DNA from: Chryseobacterium binzhouense | GTDB lineage: Bacteria; Bacteroidota; Bacteroidia; Flavobacteriales; Weeksellaceae | Length of the DNA: 64,000 bases | NCBI RefSeq assembly: GCF_007474545.1 | Contig: NZ_VKOG01000008.1 | Coordinates: forward strand, 29,216-93,215 | Direction: 5' to 3' | Shown: piece by piece, positions 53,429 to 61,847 of the stretch | Layout: every line of letters starts with the position of its first letter | Position numbering within the stretch: position 1 is the stretch's first letter | Notes under the pieces: model-generated | The model's input: only the letters and a program-made list of their open reading frames with translations | What the model was told of the DNA's origin: nothing | Databases searched by the model: none | Translations under genes and position numbers: made by a program

Positions 53429-54061
53429 TTAATTTTTAGCTAAATACTCTGCAGTAGAAGTTCTGTCAGCTTTCATTGCTTCTTTCCCTTCTTCCCAGTT
53501 TGCAGGGCAAACTTCACCGTGCTTCTGAACGTGAGTATAAGCGTCGATTAATCTTAAATATTCTTTTACGTTTCTTCCAAGAGGCATATCGTTTACTGAT
53601 TCGTGGAAGATTTTTCCAGTTTCATCAATTAAATAAGTTGCTCTGTACGTAACATTTGAACCTGTGAAAACTTCTTCACCTTCTTCATTGTATTCAAAAT
53701 CCTGATCTACAATTCCCAGCATATTTGCCAATTGTCTGTGAGTATCAGCTAATAAAGGATAAGTAACTCCTTCAATTCCTCCATTGTCTTTTGATACGTT
53801 TAACCAGGCAAAATGAACTTCGTTAGTATCGCAAGAAGCACCAATCACTTTTGTATTTCTTTTCTCAAATTCAGGTAAAGCTTCCTGGAAAGCATGAAGC
53901 TCAGTTGGGCAAACGAAAGTAAAATCTTTCGGATACCAAAATAAAAGTACTTTTTGGTGATTTGAAGCCGCTTCTTCAAAAACATTGATTTTCAAATCAT
54001 CACCCATTTCACTCATTGCATCAATTGCTACATTTGGGAATTTTTTTCCAACTAAAGACAT
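53429..54061 (-). CDS. 2-Cys peroxiredoxin (AhpC/Prx1 type)
   Basis: This 210-aa protein has the peroxidatic Cys in KDFTFVCPTELHAFQ (near 51), the resolving Cys in HGEVCPANWEEG (near 172), and GGIEGVTYPLLADTHRQLA. It reduces hydrogen peroxide and organic peroxides. The thioredoxin gene 127 nt downstream is a likely electron donor. The sequence extends past the resolving Cys to the C-terminal STAEYLAKN, as in typical 2-Cys enzymes that are sensitive to over-oxidation. Confidence 0.95.
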   Translation of the reverse strand: MSLVGKKFPNVAIDAMSEMGDDLKINVFEEAASNHQKVLLFWYPKDFTFVCPTELHAFQEALPEFEKRNTKVIGASCDTNEVHFAWLNVSKDNGGIEGVTYPLLADTHRQLANMLGIVDQDFEYNEEGEEVFTGSNVTYRATYLIDETGKIFHESVNDMPLGRNVKEYLRLIDAYTHVQKHGEVCPANWEEGKEAMKADRTSTAEYLAKN

Positions 54062-54160
54062 AATTTTTATTTTTTGATTTATTTTACGGTTGCAAAGATA
54101 AAATATTTTCGTCTATCATAAAGTAATTATTGATAAATAAAATCTATAATTATTTAAGCT

Positions 54161-54191
54161 AAAGAAAAAGACCCAACCATAGGCTGAGTCT
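54161..54191 (-). terminator. Terminator of acyl-CoA dehydrogenase
   Basis: On the minus strand AGACTCAGCC (54191-54182) pairs, with two G-T pairs, with GGTTGGGTCT (54178-54169), then TTTTTCTTT. It is 22 nt past the stop codon. Confidence 0.85.
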
Positions 54192-54212
54192 CTGTATAAA
54201 TCTAATTAGGAA

Positions 54213-55352
54213 TTATTTTGTAATATCTCTTCCGATAACCAGTCTTTGAATTTCTGAAGTTCCCTCTCCGATGGTACAAAGCTTGGAGTCTCTGTAATAC
54301 TTTTCTGCAGGGAAATCTTTTGTATAACCATAACCTCCGAAGATCTGCACGGCATTGTTGGAAATTCTCACGCAGGCTTCTGAAGCATATAATTTTGCCA
54401 TAGCTCCTTCTTTGGTCATTTTTTGTTTAGCATTTTTTAAAGTTGATGCTCTCTGGATCAGTAGTTCAGCAGCATCAATTTCAGTAGCCATATCAGCTAA
54501 CATAAAATTAACTGCCTGAAAATCAGCAATTGATTTTCCGAACTGTTTTCTCTCTTTTGCATATTTCAATGCTGCTTTATAAGCACCTTTTGCTATACCT
54601 AAACTCAAGGCAGCAATAGATATTCTTCCGCCATCAAGGATTTTCATTGCCTGTTTGAAACCTTCGCCCACTTCACCTAATCTGTGAGTATCAGGAACAC
54701 GTACATTATCAAAAATAAGCTCAGCGGTTTCTGAGGCTCTCATTCCTAATTTGTTTTCTTTTTTTCCTGAAGTGAAACCAGCCATTCCTTTTTCTAGAAC
54801 AAATGCGGTAGAATTATTTTTAGCACCTTTTTCACCTGTTCTTGTCATAACAACAGCAATATCTCCTGAGATGGCATGAGTAATAAAGTTCTTAGCACCA
54901 TTGATTACCCACTCATCACCGTCTTTAACGGCAGTTGTAGACATTCCTCCGGAATCTGAACCGGTATTGTGCTCGGTGAGTCCCCATGCTCCGATTACCT
55001 TTCCGCTTGCCAGTTGTGGAAGCCATTTATTTCTTTGCTCTTCATTACCAAACTCATATATATGATTAGTACAAAGCGAGTTGTGCGCTGCTACAGAAAG
55101 ACCGATGGATGGGTCAACCTGAGAAATTTCATCAAGAATCGCAACATACTCGTGATAACCAAGATCAGAACCTCCATATTCTTCAGGAATAACAATTCCC
55201 ATGAAGCCCATATCGCCCAATTGATGGAAAAGTTCTTTAGGGAAAGTCTGGCTTTCGTCCCATTCCATAATATTGGGTCTGATATTTTTTTCAGCAAAAT
55301 CTTTTGCTGTTTCTGCTATCATTTTAATGTTGTTAATCGTTTCTGTATTCAT
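54213..55352 (-). CDS. Acyl-CoA dehydrogenase
   Basis: This 379-aa FAD enzyme has an N-terminal helical domain (AKDFAEKNIRPNIMEWDESQTFPKELFHQLG) and a beta domain with the FAD-binding segment GAWGLTEHNTGSDSGGMSTTAVKDGDEWVINGAKNFITHA. In the C-terminal helical domain, AVQIFGGYGYTKDFPAEKYYRDSKLCTIGEGTSEIQRLVIGR contains the catalytic Glu in the IGEGTSE loop. This arrangement is that of short-chain/butyryl-CoA dehydrogenases. It stands alone and is divergent from the T9SS nuclease gene. Confidence 0.95.
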   Translation of the reverse strand: MNTETINNIKMIAETAKDFAEKNIRPNIMEWDESQTFPKELFHQLGDMGFMGIVIPEEYGGSDLGYHEYVAILDEISQVDPSIGLSVAAHNSLCTNHIYEFGNEEQRNKWLPQLASGKVIGAWGLTEHNTGSDSGGMSTTAVKDGDEWVINGAKNFITHAISGDIAVVMTRTGEKGAKNNSTAFVLEKGMAGFTSGKKENKLGMRASETAELIFDNVRVPDTHRLGEVGEGFKQAMKILDGGRISIAALSLGIAKGAYKAALKYAKERKQFGKSIADFQAVNFMLADMATEIDAAELLIQRASTLKNAKQKMTKEGAMAKLYASEACVRISNNAVQIFGGYGYTKDFPAEKYYRDSKLCTIGEGTSEIQRLVIGRDITK

Positions 55353-55546
55353 ATTAGATATAGTTATTTTCCAAAGATACTTAAAATGACGAAATTATAA
55401 AGAATTTTATATTGCATATTGATGTATTTTGTTTAAAGAATTGTAAATCAATATTAACGGTATTTTTATTTTAACATAATATTAATGTGTAACTTTGTAA
55501 AGTTAAGAGATATAATAGCTATTTTAGCCCTCCAATTTTTACTGAT

Positions 55547-57415
55547 ATGCGAAAAACTTTATTTTCTGTACTTTTTTTATCTGCTGTTGTTTCTGCACAG
55601 ATACCCTCCGGTTACTATGACGGAACGACAGGACTTTCAGGCTATGCTCTGAAATCTAAACTGCATGATATTATTTCATCAAAAAATATTAACTGGCATT
55701 ACGGAGATCTTACGAACTATTATAATCAGACTGATTTGGATGTTTATTATGATCATACAGCTTCAAATACAACCATTTTACTGGATATTTATTCTGAAAT
55801 TCCAACAGGACCTGATGCGTATGAATATACAACAGCCAATATTACGGGATCTTCCGGTGCAGAAGGTCTGGGATGGAACAGGGAACACATGATGCCGCAG
55901 AGTACTTTTTACAGTAATTATCCCATGTATTCGGATTTGTTTTATGTAATTCCTGCTGATGCCAGAATTAATCAGCTAAGAAGCAATTATCCTTATGGAA
56001 TGGTAGGTTCTACTATATTTTATACCTTTACCAATTCTTCCAGAATAGGAAATTGTGCAATTTCGGGAGTTGCTTATACAGGAAGGGTTTATGAGCCTAT
56101 TAACGAATTTAAAGGGGATGTAGCTAGAAGTCTGCTTTATTTTGCAGTAAGATACGAAGGAAAGCTTGGGACTTTTAACTTTAATAACAGTACAAATCCT
56201 GCTTCAGATACCAATCCTTTAGACGGAACTGAAGAAAGGTCTTTTGATCCGGCTTATGTTGCGATGCTTTTACAGTGGCATCAGCAGGATCCTGTTTCTC
56301 AAAGAGAAATCGACAGAAATAATAAGGTATACAATATTCAAAAAAACAGAAATCCATTTATAGATAATCCGTCGTGGGTCAATTTAATTTGGGGACAAAC
56401 TCCCGATACAGTAGCTCCGCAGGCTGTTTCTAATGTAAGTGTAACTCAAAACAGCGCTTATTTTACTACATTGAGCTGGTCACCAAGTACAAGTTCTGAT
56501 GTTATCGGGTATAATATTTATCAAAACGGAACATTAATAGGATCTACCAGAGGAACTACATTCAGTGCAGACCATCTTATTCCTTCCACAGCTTATACTT
56601 ATACTGTGAAAGCGTATGATAACGGGTATCTATTATCTCCGGACAGCAATATGGTTTCGGCAACAACTTTAGCCAGCGATGTATATGCACGCGATTTAAT
56701 GGTTACAAAATATCTTGAGGGTACTTCTAATAACAAAGGAATCGAAATAACCAATAAAACAGGACATCCGGTAAATCTAAGCGATTACAGACTATCTATA
56801 CAGTTTCCCAGCGGAAGCAATTATTATTTTCCCGCTCCTTACGAACTGGAAGGAATTGTTCAGAACAATGAAAGCTTTGTGGTGTTGAATCCTGATGCAA
56901 ACTTTTCATGCTATACCATCAATCAGGCAAAGTTTGTTACTGCTGCTCCGCAGATGACTTACAGCGGAAGTCAGTATGTTGAATTAAGGTATAAATCAAG
57001 CACAGTAGATGCAATTGGCATTTCGGGAACCAATAATTCTTCAGTTTTAGGCAATGTTTCTTTGTATAGAAAGTCGACTGTTGGTCAGCCAACAACTTCG
57101 TTTAGTATTGCAGAATGGGATGTTTACCCAAGCAATTACTGTCAGAATCTAGGAACTTTGTCTACAGGAGAAATACTTTCCGCCCAGTCTAATGAGTGGA
57201 AAATTTACCCAAATCCTGTGGATGATGGTATTTTCGTAAAAGGTAAAAACGTAGAAAAGATTGCTCTTGCACAGATTTTAGATTTATCAGGCAGAATAAT
57301 TGTTTCCGAAACAAATCCTTTTAAAAACAAGAACAGTATTTCTGTGAAAAAACTTTCAAAGGGAGTTTTTCTTTTAAACTTAGATGGTAAAGTTTACCAG
57401 TTGATAAAAAAATAG
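55547..57415 (+). CDS. Secreted endonuclease I family protein with FN3, LTD-like and T9SS sorting domains
   Basis: This 622-aa protein has signal peptide MRKTLFSVLFLSAVVSAQ. An endonuclease I (NucM/EndA-like) domain spans about 20-285, with the His-containing metal site LGWNREHMMPQSTFYSNYPMYSDLFYVIPADARINQLRSNYPYG. A fibronectin type III domain (about 292-375: APQAVSNVSVTQNSAYFTTLSWSP) is followed by a lamin-tail-like region (about 380-520: DLMVTKYLEGTSNNKGIEITNKTGHPVNLSDY). A T9SS type A tail follows (SNEWKIYPNPVDDGIFVKGKNVE, ending GVFLLNLDGKVYQLIKK). It degrades extracellular DNA and RNA, possibly for nutrition or biofilm escape. A TAACTTTG box at 55490-55497 may be its -7 element. Confidence 0.94.
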   Translation: MRKTLFSVLFLSAVVSAQIPSGYYDGTTGLSGYALKSKLHDIISSKNINWHYGDLTNYYNQTDLDVYYDHTASNTTILLDIYSEIPTGPDAYEYTTANITGSSGAEGLGWNREHMMPQSTFYSNYPMYSDLFYVIPADARINQLRSNYPYGMVGSTIFYTFTNSSRIGNCAISGVAYTGRVYEPINEFKGDVARSLLYFAVRYEGKLGTFNFNNSTNPASDTNPLDGTEERSFDPAYVAMLLQWHQQDPVSQREIDRNNKVYNIQKNRNPFIDNPSWVNLIWGQTPDTVAPQAVSNVSVTQNSAYFTTLSWSPSTSSDVIGYNIYQNGTLIGSTRGTTFSADHLIPSTAYTYTVKAYDNGYLLSPDSNMVSATTLASDVYARDLMVTKYLEGTSNNKGIEITNKTGHPVNLSDYRLSIQFPSGSNYYFPAPYELEGIVQNNESFVVLNPDANFSCYTINQAKFVTAAPQMTYSGSQYVELRYKSSTVDAIGISGTNNSSVLGNVSLYRKSTVGQPTTSFSIAEWDVYPSNYCQNLGTLSTGEILSAQSNEWKIYPNPVDDGIFVKGKNVEKIALAQILDLSGRIIVSETNPFKNKNSISVKKLSKGVFLLNLDGKVYQLIKK

Positions 57416-57442
57416 GTTTTTATCTTGATAAAATTGATTACT

Positions 57443-57476
57443 AAAACTGTCTCGCTGAGGCAGTTTTTATTTTTTA
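57443..57476 (+). terminator. Terminator after the secreted nuclease
   Basis: AAAACTGTCTC (57443-57453) pairs with GAGGCAGTTTT (57457-57467, one G-T pair) around a 3-nt loop, followed by T/A-rich sequence. Confidence 0.85.
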
Positions 57477-57540
57477 AGTATTTTGATTATTATTTGAAAT
57501 GTATCAAACTACAAGATTATAATTAATATAATATAAATTC

Positions 57541-57600
57541 AAAAGGGAATTGAAGGCTGAAAAACCGTAAAAATACGGAGCGCCAATTAACTGAATAAGG
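57541..57600 (+). other. Possible structured RNA or leader element in a 599-bp gap
   Basis: Within the gene-free gap 57416-58014, CCGTA-AAAA-TACGG (57565-57578) is a perfect tetraloop hairpin. It is nested in an outer stem AATTG (57548-57552)/CAATT (57584-57588). The rest of the gap is AT-rich. It holds a GTGATAT/ATATCAC inverted repeat (57700-57706/57733-57739) around a TATATTTG box, a 20-codon ORF (57780-57842), direct repeats AATCTACAAT (57841 and 57871) and an inverted repeat TTGCAT/ATGCAA (57956/57971). No convincing promoter with both boxes was found. Confidence 0.35.
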
Positions 57601-58014
57601 TTATTTTTGTATGAGAAAAATTGGTAGTAAGATATTATTAATACTGTAGTCTAAAAACTGATATTATGTAAAATTTATATTAATTTGAATCTATGGTATG
57701 TGATATATTAAAAATAATATTATATTTGTAACATATCACCAGTTGATTTTTAAGCTATAACCAAACAAACCAAATTTATATGAAAAACGCTGAAAATTCC
57801 GCCTGCTTCAGGCATTATTCACTACACGTGAAATTACTTTAATCTACAATATTTGCTTCAATATAAATTCAATCTACAATCTTGTGGGTGATTTATGATA
57901 CTTTATTGTTGGAAATGATTTACTAAAATATCACTATAAAAAATAAATGAAGTTGTTGCATATTTTATAAATGCAATGATTTTAAATATTAATCCTTAAA
58001 AAAAACAAATAATT

Positions 58015-58554
58015 ATGGAAGGAACAATTGGAGAAATCCGACTTTTTGCCGCAAATTTTGCCCCTAAAGACTGGTGGTATTGCGATGGCTCATTATTGGC
58101 AATCAGATCAAATACAGCTTTGTTTGCTATTCTGGGAACAACCTATGGCGGAGATGGTAAAACCACTTTTGGATTGCCTAACCTCATGGGAAGATCTGCA
58201 GTTGGTGCAGGACAGGGACCTGGATTATCTTATTACAATCTTGGTGCAACCGCAGGTAACAATGCTGTAACACTGAATATGAGTAATCTGCCTGCACATA
58301 CACATGCTGCTACAGGGAGTGTTGTAATACCTGCATTTTCTGAAGAAGGAGATTCGGGATCACCATCCAACAATGTTTTGGCAGCAAAAGGAGGGATGTA
58401 CAGCTCACAGGGAAGCGATTCGACAACTAAGCCTATTCCTCTTCCTTTGCAGATAGGTGCTGTTGGTGGAAACGCTCCATTATCGATCAATCAGCCATCG
58501 TTGGGAATGAATTATATTATCTGTATGTACGGAGTTTTTCCTCAAAGATCTTAA
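58015..58554 (+). CDS. Phage tail-collar (Mdp/microcystin-dependent-type) protein 1
   Basis: This 179-aa protein starts MEGTIGEIRLFAANFAPKDWWYCDGSLLAI and contains TALFAILGTTYGGDGKTTFGLPNLMGRSAVGAGQGPGL, the tail-collar (PF07484) pattern. Further on are NLPAHTHAA, a GDSGSP segment and the C-terminal MNYIICMYGVFPQRS. In phage T4 gp12 this domain lies near the receptor-binding tip. Stand-alone bacterial copies (MdpB) have no firmly known role. There is no signal peptide. It is the first of three tandem paralogues. Confidence 0.9.
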   Translation: MEGTIGEIRLFAANFAPKDWWYCDGSLLAIRSNTALFAILGTTYGGDGKTTFGLPNLMGRSAVGAGQGPGLSYYNLGATAGNNAVTLNMSNLPAHTHAATGSVVIPAFSEEGDSGSPSNNVLAAKGGMYSSQGSDSTTKPIPLPLQIGAVGGNAPLSINQPSLGMNYIICMYGVFPQRS

Positions 58555-58612
58555 TATTTAGACCAAATTTTTAAAAACTTAAAAACAATTATAATAATCA
58601 AACACTTAAATT

Positions 58613-59152
58613 ATGGAAGGATATATAGGAGAAATTCGTCTGTTTGCCGGAAATTTTGCGCCAAGAGGTTGGGCATTTTGTGATGGGACAGAATATAGTA
58701 TATCAATGTATGAGGCATCTTTTGTCATTTTGGGTACAACCTACGGAGGAAATGGGCAAACTACATTTGCAGTTCCTGATCTTCGCAGCCGAATTGCTGT
58801 AGGAACGGGTACTGGAGCTGGTCTTACAAACATCAGCTTAGGACAGGCAGGAGGTTCAGAATCTACCGTAATGACTACAGCTCAAATGCCTGCGCACAAT
58901 CATCCTGCCAGTTCAACAATAGGTTTTCCTGCTTATTCAGACAGCGGAGATACAGGATCTCCTTCAGGAACTATACTGGGAGGATTGCAAGGCGCTTATT
59001 CTACACAACCTGCGGATACTCACATTGCTCCAGCCACAACTACGGGTTCTTTGTCTGTAGTGGGAAGTAATATGCCTTTTGGAATTATTCAGCCTGTACT
59101 GGCAACCAATTACATTATTTGTCTTGAAGGAATTTTCCCAAGCAGAAGTTAA
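58613..59152 (+). CDS. Phage tail-collar (Mdp-type) protein 2
   Basis: This 179-aa paralogue of the preceding gene has the same layout: MEGYIGEIRLFAGNFAPRGWAFCDG, FVILGTTYGGNGQTTFAVPDLRSRIAVGTGTGAGL, MPAHNHPASS, SGDTGSPSG and the end TNYIICLEGIFPSRS. The conserved His of the AHNH/THTH motif and the GDTGSP loop are kept, so it is a functional copy, not a relic. It is 58 nt after the first copy and 34 nt before the third. Confidence 0.9.
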   Translation: MEGYIGEIRLFAGNFAPRGWAFCDGTEYSISMYEASFVILGTTYGGNGQTTFAVPDLRSRIAVGTGTGAGLTNISLGQAGGSESTVMTTAQMPAHNHPASSTIGFPAYSDSGDTGSPSGTILGGLQGAYSTQPADTHIAPATTTGSLSVVGSNMPFGIIQPVLATNYIICLEGIFPSRS

Positions 59153-59186
59153 TTTAGTAAATCTTTAACATTAAAAACTAATCATT

Positions 59187-59729
59187 ATGGACGGAACAAT
59201 GTCAGAAATCCGAATTTTTGCAGGAGATTTTGCTCCAAAAAACTGGGCATTTTGTCAGGGACAACTCTTAAATATAAATACTAATCAGGCATTATTTGCA
59301 TTACTGGGTACTACCTACGGTGGAAACGGAGTAACTACATTTATGTTACCCAATTTTGCAGGTAGAGCACCAATGGGAACAGGAAATGCAGTGGGTATCG
59401 AAAGTTATCAGTTGGGAGAAATGTCCGGAAGCGAAAAAGTAACATGTACATTGGCAAATATGCCGACCCACACGCACAATTCAGGTAGCGAAACTGTTGC
59501 TATCAAAACTTTTTCGGATGGCGGAGATACCGGTTCACCTACCGACAATACCCTTGCATCTTTATCTGGTTTATATTCAAATCAGACTGCAGATACAACG
59601 CTAAGACCAATATCTACTGCATTTAATTTAAGTATTGCAGGGGGAAGTCAGCCTATTAGTGTGCAACAGCCATACTTGGGAGTGAATTATATTATTTGCC
59701 TATACGGGATTTTCCCATCAAGATCATAA
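59187..59729 (+). CDS. Phage tail-collar (Mdp-type) protein 3
   Basis: This 180-aa third paralogue has MDGTMSEIRIFAGDFAPKNWAFCQGQLL, LFALLGTTYGGNGVTTFMLPNFAGRAPMGTG, MPTHTHNSGS, GGDTGSPTDN and the end VNYIICLYGIFPSRS. By eye the three copies are clearly paralogous but diverged, so the duplication is old. They could form a hetero-oligomer (collar proteins are usually trimeric). A strong terminator follows 12 nt after the stop. Confidence 0.9.
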   Translation: MDGTMSEIRIFAGDFAPKNWAFCQGQLLNINTNQALFALLGTTYGGNGVTTFMLPNFAGRAPMGTGNAVGIESYQLGEMSGSEKVTCTLANMPTHTHNSGSETVAIKTFSDGGDTGSPTDNTLASLSGLYSNQTADTTLRPISTAFNLSIAGGSQPISVQQPYLGVNYIICLYGIFPSRS

Positions 59730-59741
59730 TTGATAATCAAC

Positions 59742-59777
59742 AAACCTCTGATAGTTTATCTATCGGAGGTTTTATTT
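59742..59777 (+). terminator. Terminator at the end of the tail-collar triplet
   Basis: AAACCTCTGATAG (59742-59754) pairs with CTATCGGAGGTTT (59760-59772, one G-T pair), followed by TATTT. It ends 7 nt before the next start codon, which leaves no room for a promoter after it. The following genes therefore depend on read-through or an upstream promoter. Confidence 0.88.
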
Positions 59778-59784
59778 AAAAAAA

Positions 59785-60906
59785 ATGAAAATAGCTTTAC
59801 TCTTACCACGATCGGTAATCTATCCTTCAATTTCTTTTGATATTATGGATGGGTTCAAACAGTCGTTAAAAAACCTGGGTTTAGAAGGTTACCACGAAAT
59901 TGTCTCTTCGGGAATCGGTGTTGCCGCAAAGCATGAAGAAATTTATGAACGTTGTGAACAGTTTTTATTGGAAGGTGCAGACATTGTCATTGGATATATC
60001 AATCCTCTGGCGGCAGAATTTGTACATCCGCTTTTCGAATCTTCTGATAAAACATTGCTTGTTTTAGACAGCGGATATCATTTTCCTGCTTTTCAGGGGA
60101 AACTTTCGCATGCATATTTTATTTCTTTGCAGGGAAGCTTATGTACAAGAGTTATTGTACAGCAGGCAATTGAACATGGGTATAAAAACTTTGCATTCAC
60201 ATGTTCGTTTTATGATGCAGGCTATCGTACCTCTTATATCTACTCAAAAGCAGTTGAAGAAAAAGGAGGTACAATAGGATTTAATCATATTACCTCTTTG
60301 CGCCGGGCAGATTTCACTTTATCCCCACTTACAGATTATCTTCAGCACGAAAAGGAAACTGCTGTTCTTGTATCCTTTTGTGGCGATATGGCAGAAGATT
60401 TTTTCAGCAATAGTCAAGAAATTAAAGAAAATCATTCCATTTACGGAGCAGCATTTACCTCAGAAGAACTATGGCTGAAAAAAATAGCTTATCCGGGAAG
60501 AAACTGGAATTCGGCAGTTCCGTGGTCACAAAATCTGAAGATTCCTCAAAATGAGATTTTTGTTGAAATACTGAATAAAAATAAAGAAGGGAAAGCAAAT
60601 CTCTTCTCATTGTTGGGTTGGGAAGCTGCACTTTTTATTGGGATGGAAAATGTTGAATTTGACAATATCTCAATCGATTCGCCTCGTGGAAAAGTATTTA
60701 TGAATCCGGAAAACAGATTCACAGAAGCTCCTGTATATTATGCAACCGTAACGAAGGATGAGTTTACAGGAAACTGTATTCTTGAAAACGTACGTATAGC
60801 TTCAGTTACGGAAGAAGAACGAGAAAGTCTGAAAATCAATATAGAAGCTATGCAGAATGTTGAGGCGAATACATGGCTTAATGCTTATGCTTGTTTGGAA
60901 TCATGA
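59785..60906 (+). CDS. Periplasmic-binding-protein-like (type 1) fold protein without signal peptide
   Basis: This 373-aa protein begins directly with the first beta strand (MKIALLLPRSVIYPSISFDIMDGFKQSLKNLGL). It continues as a Rossmann-like alternation (EQFLLEGADIVIGYINPLAAEFVHPLF, TLLVLDSGYHFPAF, YKNFAFTCSFYDAGYRTSYIYSKAVEEKGGTIGFNHI). The layout matches the Leu/Ile/Val-binding family of type 1 binding proteins. There is no signal peptide, lipobox or TM, so it should stay in the cytoplasm, which is odd for this fold. It overlaps the formyltransferase gene by 7 nt. Its ligand and role are unknown. Confidence 0.7.
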   Translation: MKIALLLPRSVIYPSISFDIMDGFKQSLKNLGLEGYHEIVSSGIGVAAKHEEIYERCEQFLLEGADIVIGYINPLAAEFVHPLFESSDKTLLVLDSGYHFPAFQGKLSHAYFISLQGSLCTRVIVQQAIEHGYKNFAFTCSFYDAGYRTSYIYSKAVEEKGGTIGFNHITSLRRADFTLSPLTDYLQHEKETAVLVSFCGDMAEDFFSNSQEIKENHSIYGAAFTSEELWLKKIAYPGRNWNSAVPWSQNLKIPQNEIFVEILNKNKEGKANLFSLLGWEAALFIGMENVEFDNISIDSPRGKVFMNPENRFTEAPVYYATVTKDEFTGNCILENVRIASVTEEERESLKINIEAMQNVEANTWLNAYACLES

Positions 60907-61841
60907 ATTTAAAATCTAAAATAGCGGTATTATGTAATAATCGGATGGCAATTCCTGCTTTGCAGTCTCTGCATTCATCAGGACAGCTTTACGGTATTGG
61001 TGTACCCGAAGGAAATACAGACGTTATTGATTTCTGTATGATGCTTTCACGACAATCTGGTATTCCGTTAATCATCATGAAGAAAGAAAAATTTTCTCTT
61101 CAGATAACTGAATTAATTGAAAAAGCAAATCCAGAATACGTTTTTACCATGACTTTCCCCTGGAAGATTTCAGGTGAAATATTGAAAAAATATCCGGCTA
61201 CGTTCTATAATTTCCATTATGGTCTTTTACCTGAAATGCGTGGTGCAGATCCTGTATTTCAATCATTAAGAAGTCAGGCTAAAGAAACGGGGATCACCGT
61301 TCATGTAATAGATGAAAGGATTGACAGAGGCGCTATTATCTTAAAAAAAACCTTGCCAATAAGCTCAAATATGACCCATGGTATTTTATGTACTAATCTA
61401 TCTTGGTTAGGAGCTAATCTTCTTATTGAACTTTTGCCCCTGTTAAAAAATGGTTTTCAGGGAACTGAACAGGAAAATTTAAAAGCAAAATATTATAAAA
61501 AACCACAGGCGGAAGATGTATGTATATCATGGCAGAAGTCTGATGCTCAAACTATCGAAGCTCTTTCCAGAGCGTGTAATCCTTGGAATAAAGGTGCTTA
61601 TACTCAATGGAATGGTTGGAATATAAGAGTAGTTGAAGCTACTGTTGTTGAGAAAATAAATGATCTGCCTGATCCACCGGGAACTATTCTTTCAATCAAT
61701 AAAGAAAGCGGTTTAATCGTAAAATGCAGTAATGAAACTCAGCTTCGCCTGGATATTATATATACAGATGAAGGTTTTATGAGTGGTCATAAATTAAGTG
61801 CATTTGGCTTAAAAAAAGGCAGTCAGTTTGCCAATTTGTAA
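60903..61841 (+). CDS. Formyltransferase-fold protein (Fmt/ArnA-like), substrate unknown
   Basis: I prefer ATG 60903 (MNLKSKIAVLCNNRMAIPALQSLHSSG); an in-frame upstream start at 60891 overlaps the previous gene more. The protein is about 312 aa. It has the formyltransferase core: ATFYNFHYGLLPEMRGADPVFQSLRSQAKETGITVHVIDERIDRGAII. The catalytic Asn-x-His (YNFHYG) and the Asp in the DRG loop are kept. A C-terminal OB-like half follows (YYKKPQAEDVCISW..., NPWNKGAYTQWNG). It is diverged from true Fmt. Possible substrates are an amino sugar, an amino acid or a peptide. Confidence 0.85.
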   Translation: MNLKSKIAVLCNNRMAIPALQSLHSSGQLYGIGVPEGNTDVIDFCMMLSRQSGIPLIIMKKEKFSLQITELIEKANPEYVFTMTFPWKISGEILKKYPATFYNFHYGLLPEMRGADPVFQSLRSQAKETGITVHVIDERIDRGAIILKKTLPISSNMTHGILCTNLSWLGANLLIELLPLLKNGFQGTEQENLKAKYYKKPQAEDVCISWQKSDAQTIEALSRACNPWNKGAYTQWNGWNIRVVEATVVEKINDLPDPPGTILSINKESGLIVKCSNETQLRLDIIYTDEGFMSGHKLSAFGLKKGSQFANL

Positions 61842-61847
61842 TCGAAA

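Noticed and set aside
57541-57600. Cobalamin riboswitch
   Set aside because: A GGGAA start and an AACTG-like piece are present, but the GGUGAAA and GCCCCCGC core is missing and no B12-related gene follows.
58015-59729. Prophage or contractile injection system
   Set aside because: Only collar-domain proteins are present; no sheath, tube, baseplate, capsid, terminase or integrase gene is seen nearby.
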